Both the position numbers and the translations under genes were made by a program. The notes beneath the pieces are model-generated. The model was not told the DNA's origin. It did no database searches and saw only the letters and a program-made list of their open reading frames with translations. This document shows, in pieces, positions 40,101 through 41,035 of a stretch of DNA of 41,035 nucleotides. Origin of the DNA: CAYLRY01 sp964386535 (lineage in GTDB: Bacteria; Chloroflexota; Dehalococcoidia; Dehalococcoidales; UBA3254); the NCBI GenBank assembly GCA_964386535.1, contig CAYLRY010000025.1, positions 1-41,035 on the forward strand. The letters run 5' to 3'. Position 1 is the first letter of the stretch; every line of letters begins with the position of its first letter.

Positions 40101-40790
40101 ACTCCGGTCTTCAAATGGACATTAGTGGACAATGCCGAGCGATATGAACTTCAGATATCTAAAACCGATGATTTCAGGATTCCGGTTATTGACAGGATAT
40201 GTAATGCCAACGTCTGGCAAAGTGATGTCATACTTGAATATGCTGTTAACTATTATTGGAAAGTACGAGCTATTAAGGGAGAAATCCTCAGTCAATGGAG
40301 CAGTGTGAGCGTTTTTTCCACTCTGGCCAAACCTGCCTCACCCACTTCAAGCACAGAGTCCGGCGCAATTTCACAGCAAATTATAATCCCGTCTGGTTCC
40401 AATCTATCAAATCTTCCAACAAAATCTTCACCTGCAGCAGCTTCTAAAGTCACTGCAGTTAAATCCACCCCTTCTATTACTACAATACCAGATTTAAAAT
40501 CCCCTGAAATTACAACCAGCCTGGGATCATCTGTAACGCTTTCTGCCAACACCACCCCGGTTTCGTCTGAAAGACTAACCGCAACGCAGCCAGTAACAAA
40601 TATTCAAACGGGATCCTCTATAGTATTAAATCCGGTATTGGGGGAAAAATCCCCTGCGCCGGTAAACCCAAACAATTCCGCAGAATTACCCCTTATTCTA
40701 ATGATTATCTTTACTGGTGTTCTGATGGTAATGACCGTGGTGATGAGCCTAACGGTGGCCCGGCTAATAAAAAATACCCGCCGTCCATAA
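37182..40790 (+). CDS. Large secreted, C-terminally anchored BNR/FN3-repeat protein
   Basis: 1202 residues counted from the ATG at 37182. The N-terminal signal is MFKLKYLLISLITIIMLLIC, with a likely cut after DPVSA. Residues to about 740 are built of beta-propeller-like BNR/Asp-box repeats: SSDNGFSW, SRDAGNSFE, YNCGQQWSS, SKNRGSTWT, SSGGEKWE, SNDGGNLF, and the repeated AISPDY / VSPDYFND / AFDPGF phrases. Three FN3-like domains follow at about 744-833, 856-946 and 958-1048 (each with YYW- or YFW-x-RA). Next is a Ser/Thr/Pro-rich stalk, then a transmembrane helix at 1167-1196 with a basic tail. No LPxTG motif is present. It should stand on the outer face of the membrane as a binding or adhesion protein. 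Enzyme activity is not shown. The gene is divergent from hdrC. Confidence 0.83.
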   Translation: MFKLKYLLISLITIIMLLICSIFHIDPVSANFLRWSRVNIPANGPAGNWVLAANSDVRCPTLASDGTLYCFANPVATGFRLFKSSDNGFSWSYTGRVEDNDIIDIAIAPNDPNLIYYATASRIYRSRDAGNSFEPLQAVPGTPGAGNLTITSLDVILADGRCNLVISTCDSAAGRFGGIYTYQEGSSESWFNTGLSNYDVYTVSFSPGFNNDQQIVAVATDEINTVIISFFASSGWNSTIPEAIIPGLVPLSAALAFPDDYDSDPAKGRYRQFIALNTGSNTGDIYCLQTETKGIPPRVTDLNAGAIIGKNQVDIHSLAVTGTSDAVYIMAGASASTDVFFSYNCGQQWSSSIRSPSGGHSTFVIMTHDFQFSGKAFAGTGGSESAFSVSKNRGSTWTQCGLIDTSVAAILDLAISPDYTHNMTLFLLTSNVQDSLWYSSSGGEKWERIYCTTQAAGERIKRIMLSSQYNLNKKVFLAGSINDQPFIWKSNDGGNLFITSQSIDPWTGKPVEIDTWTITSSDTIFVGSYENKRGLVYQTTPDGTTYIDKAQAGSHYLNMLAVSPDYFNDHTILAANASGSVYYSVNNGLIFEPLPLDASQPPLAGNLSIAFDPGFHQNKTVYAASSTPNQGIYRFVIGESLTWESIDRSLPVGGKIGGLAASTCGQIYGLNTQNVDKINKKGGIERSVNSLEKQNPVFETISDGLDEGLCLDQLWIQGNSLWASSKAVNTVRLWNFIDSLTQPVSLTTPVNNSTGLHPHNPVLAWNPSPGVTSYQWQIDTDNNFSNLDKNCEGETDVTTCKLATLEQETTYFWRVRASQPFVSPWSPVWTFTTLNLSPAPTSTIPPSSPEPSPILLAAPRPSEPKYNTAAPLEPVFKWSASENAEGYYLLVSRNDTFTDLVIQRTCYANIWQSNIPLEYNTCYYWKIRAFLGQNQSPWSDVYLFITEPAPSSTPFSLDVPRLSEPRSGIPISITPVFKWTLVDNAERYELQISKTDDFRIPVIDRICNANVWQSDVILEYAVNYYWKVRAIKGEILSQWSSVSVFSTLAKPASPTSSTESGAISQQIIIPSGSNLSNLPTKSSPAAASKVTAVKSTPSITTIPDLKSPEITTSLGSSVTLSANTTPVSSERLTATQPVTNIQTGSSIVLNPVLGEKSPAPVNPNNSAELPLILMIIFTGVLMVMTVVMSLTVARLIKNTRRP

Positions 40791-41035
40791 TGCCTTGACT
40801 TCATTCTTTATGAAATCGCTGTTATCTTGTTTAGTGTTTATCTACGCTGGGGACAGGTGGAAATCGGACATAGGCACCAGGTCTTATTAATATCCACTCT
40901 GTTAAAACCAATACCCTGCTCAGGAAGTCGCCGCTATTTAACCTCATGCTCTCTTTCAGGTACTTATTTTTCAACCTATATGTTATAACCTGACTTTTAC
41001 AGTTTGAAAAGGAAAAAAAGTCTCACAGTTGTTGA
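40791..41035. other. Right edge, no gene recognised
   Basis: No open frame with a recognisable product. A 26-codon plus-strand run at 40810-40890 contains IYAGDRW, a phrase also found in some GH43 glycoside hydrolases. It is too short and isolated to call. No strong terminator follows the large gene. Confidence 0.45.

Noticed and set aside
40810..40890. Short frame MKSLLSCLV-IYAGDRW, similar in wording to GH43 hydrolases
   Set aside because: Only 26 codons, with no continuation in any frame, so no gene or pseudogene can be supported.
1..41035. CRISPR array, insertion sequence, prophage or integrated element
   Set aside because: No regularly spaced repeats, transposase, integrase, recombinase or phage structural gene was seen in any frame.

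Overview
The window looks like a chromosomal segment of a strictly anaerobic, H2-using bacterium. The gene set (Hdr-Mvh hydrogenase complex, aldehyde:ferredoxin oxidoreductase family enzyme, two-gene SufBC Fe-S assembly, ECF sigma factor paired with a DUF5667-type membrane protein, secreted FN3-rich proteins) is most like Chloroflexota, possibly Dehalococcoidia. That placement is inference from gene content; no phylogenetic marker settles it here. Sigma70-type promoters (TTGACA/TATAAT with about 17 bp spacing) and Shine-Dalgarno sites are common, so this is not an archaeon despite the methanogen-like hydrogenase complex.

Layout. 59-532: decayed remnant of a TPP-dependent 2-oxoacid enzyme. 651-6562 (minus): FtsK/SpoIIIE translocase, RNase J, family-4 uracil-DNA glycosylase and a phosphoribosyltransferase. 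6900-9383 (minus): a ferritin-like diiron protein, SufC and SufB, a minimal Fe-S cluster assembly operon. 9557-13310 (minus): two tandem SIMPL-domain exported proteins, then (upstream in transcription) a DUF5667-type membrane protein carrying an FN3-like domain, coupled to an ECF sigma factor. 13455-13532: tRNA-Pro(UGG). 13794-15645 (plus): epimerase/dehydrogenase and SDR oxidoreductase. 15683-19708 (minus): GIDE-LemA fusion, DUF362 ferredoxin-like protein, and a lipoprotein alpha/beta hydrolase. 19946-22541 (plus): hotdog thioesterase, MarR regulator with a visible promoter/operator, and a MATE exporter.

22758-36933 is the metabolic core. On the plus strand lie an AOR-family (probably tungsten) oxidoreductase and hypF, hypC, hypD, hypE, which make the Fe(CN)2CO part of the [NiFe] site. 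Converging on them from the minus strand is a compact operon hdrC-hdrB-hdrA-mvhD-mvhG-mvhA plus a hydrogenase maturation protease. By family knowledge this encodes a cytoplasmic electron-bifurcating hydrogenase (group 3c) that splits H2 electrons between ferredoxin and a second acceptor. In a bacterium that acceptor is unknown. The adjacent AOR is a plausible user of the reduced ferredoxin. hypA and hypB are not in the window.

Divergent from the Hdr operon is a 1202-residue secreted, C-terminally anchored protein with BNR-like repeats and three FN3-like domains (37182-40790). Its FN3 modules resemble the one in the sigma-associated membrane protein at 11272-12741, suggesting a shared envelope system.

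The observations most worth following are the Hdr-Mvh/AOR/Hyp locus with an altered HdrA cluster motif, the ECF-DUF5667-FN3-SIMPL envelope module, a uracil-DNA glycosylase with a His in place of a predicted Fe-S cysteine, and the decayed TPP enzyme at the left edge. I do not see a CRISPR array, an insertion sequence, a prophage or a recognisable defence system.
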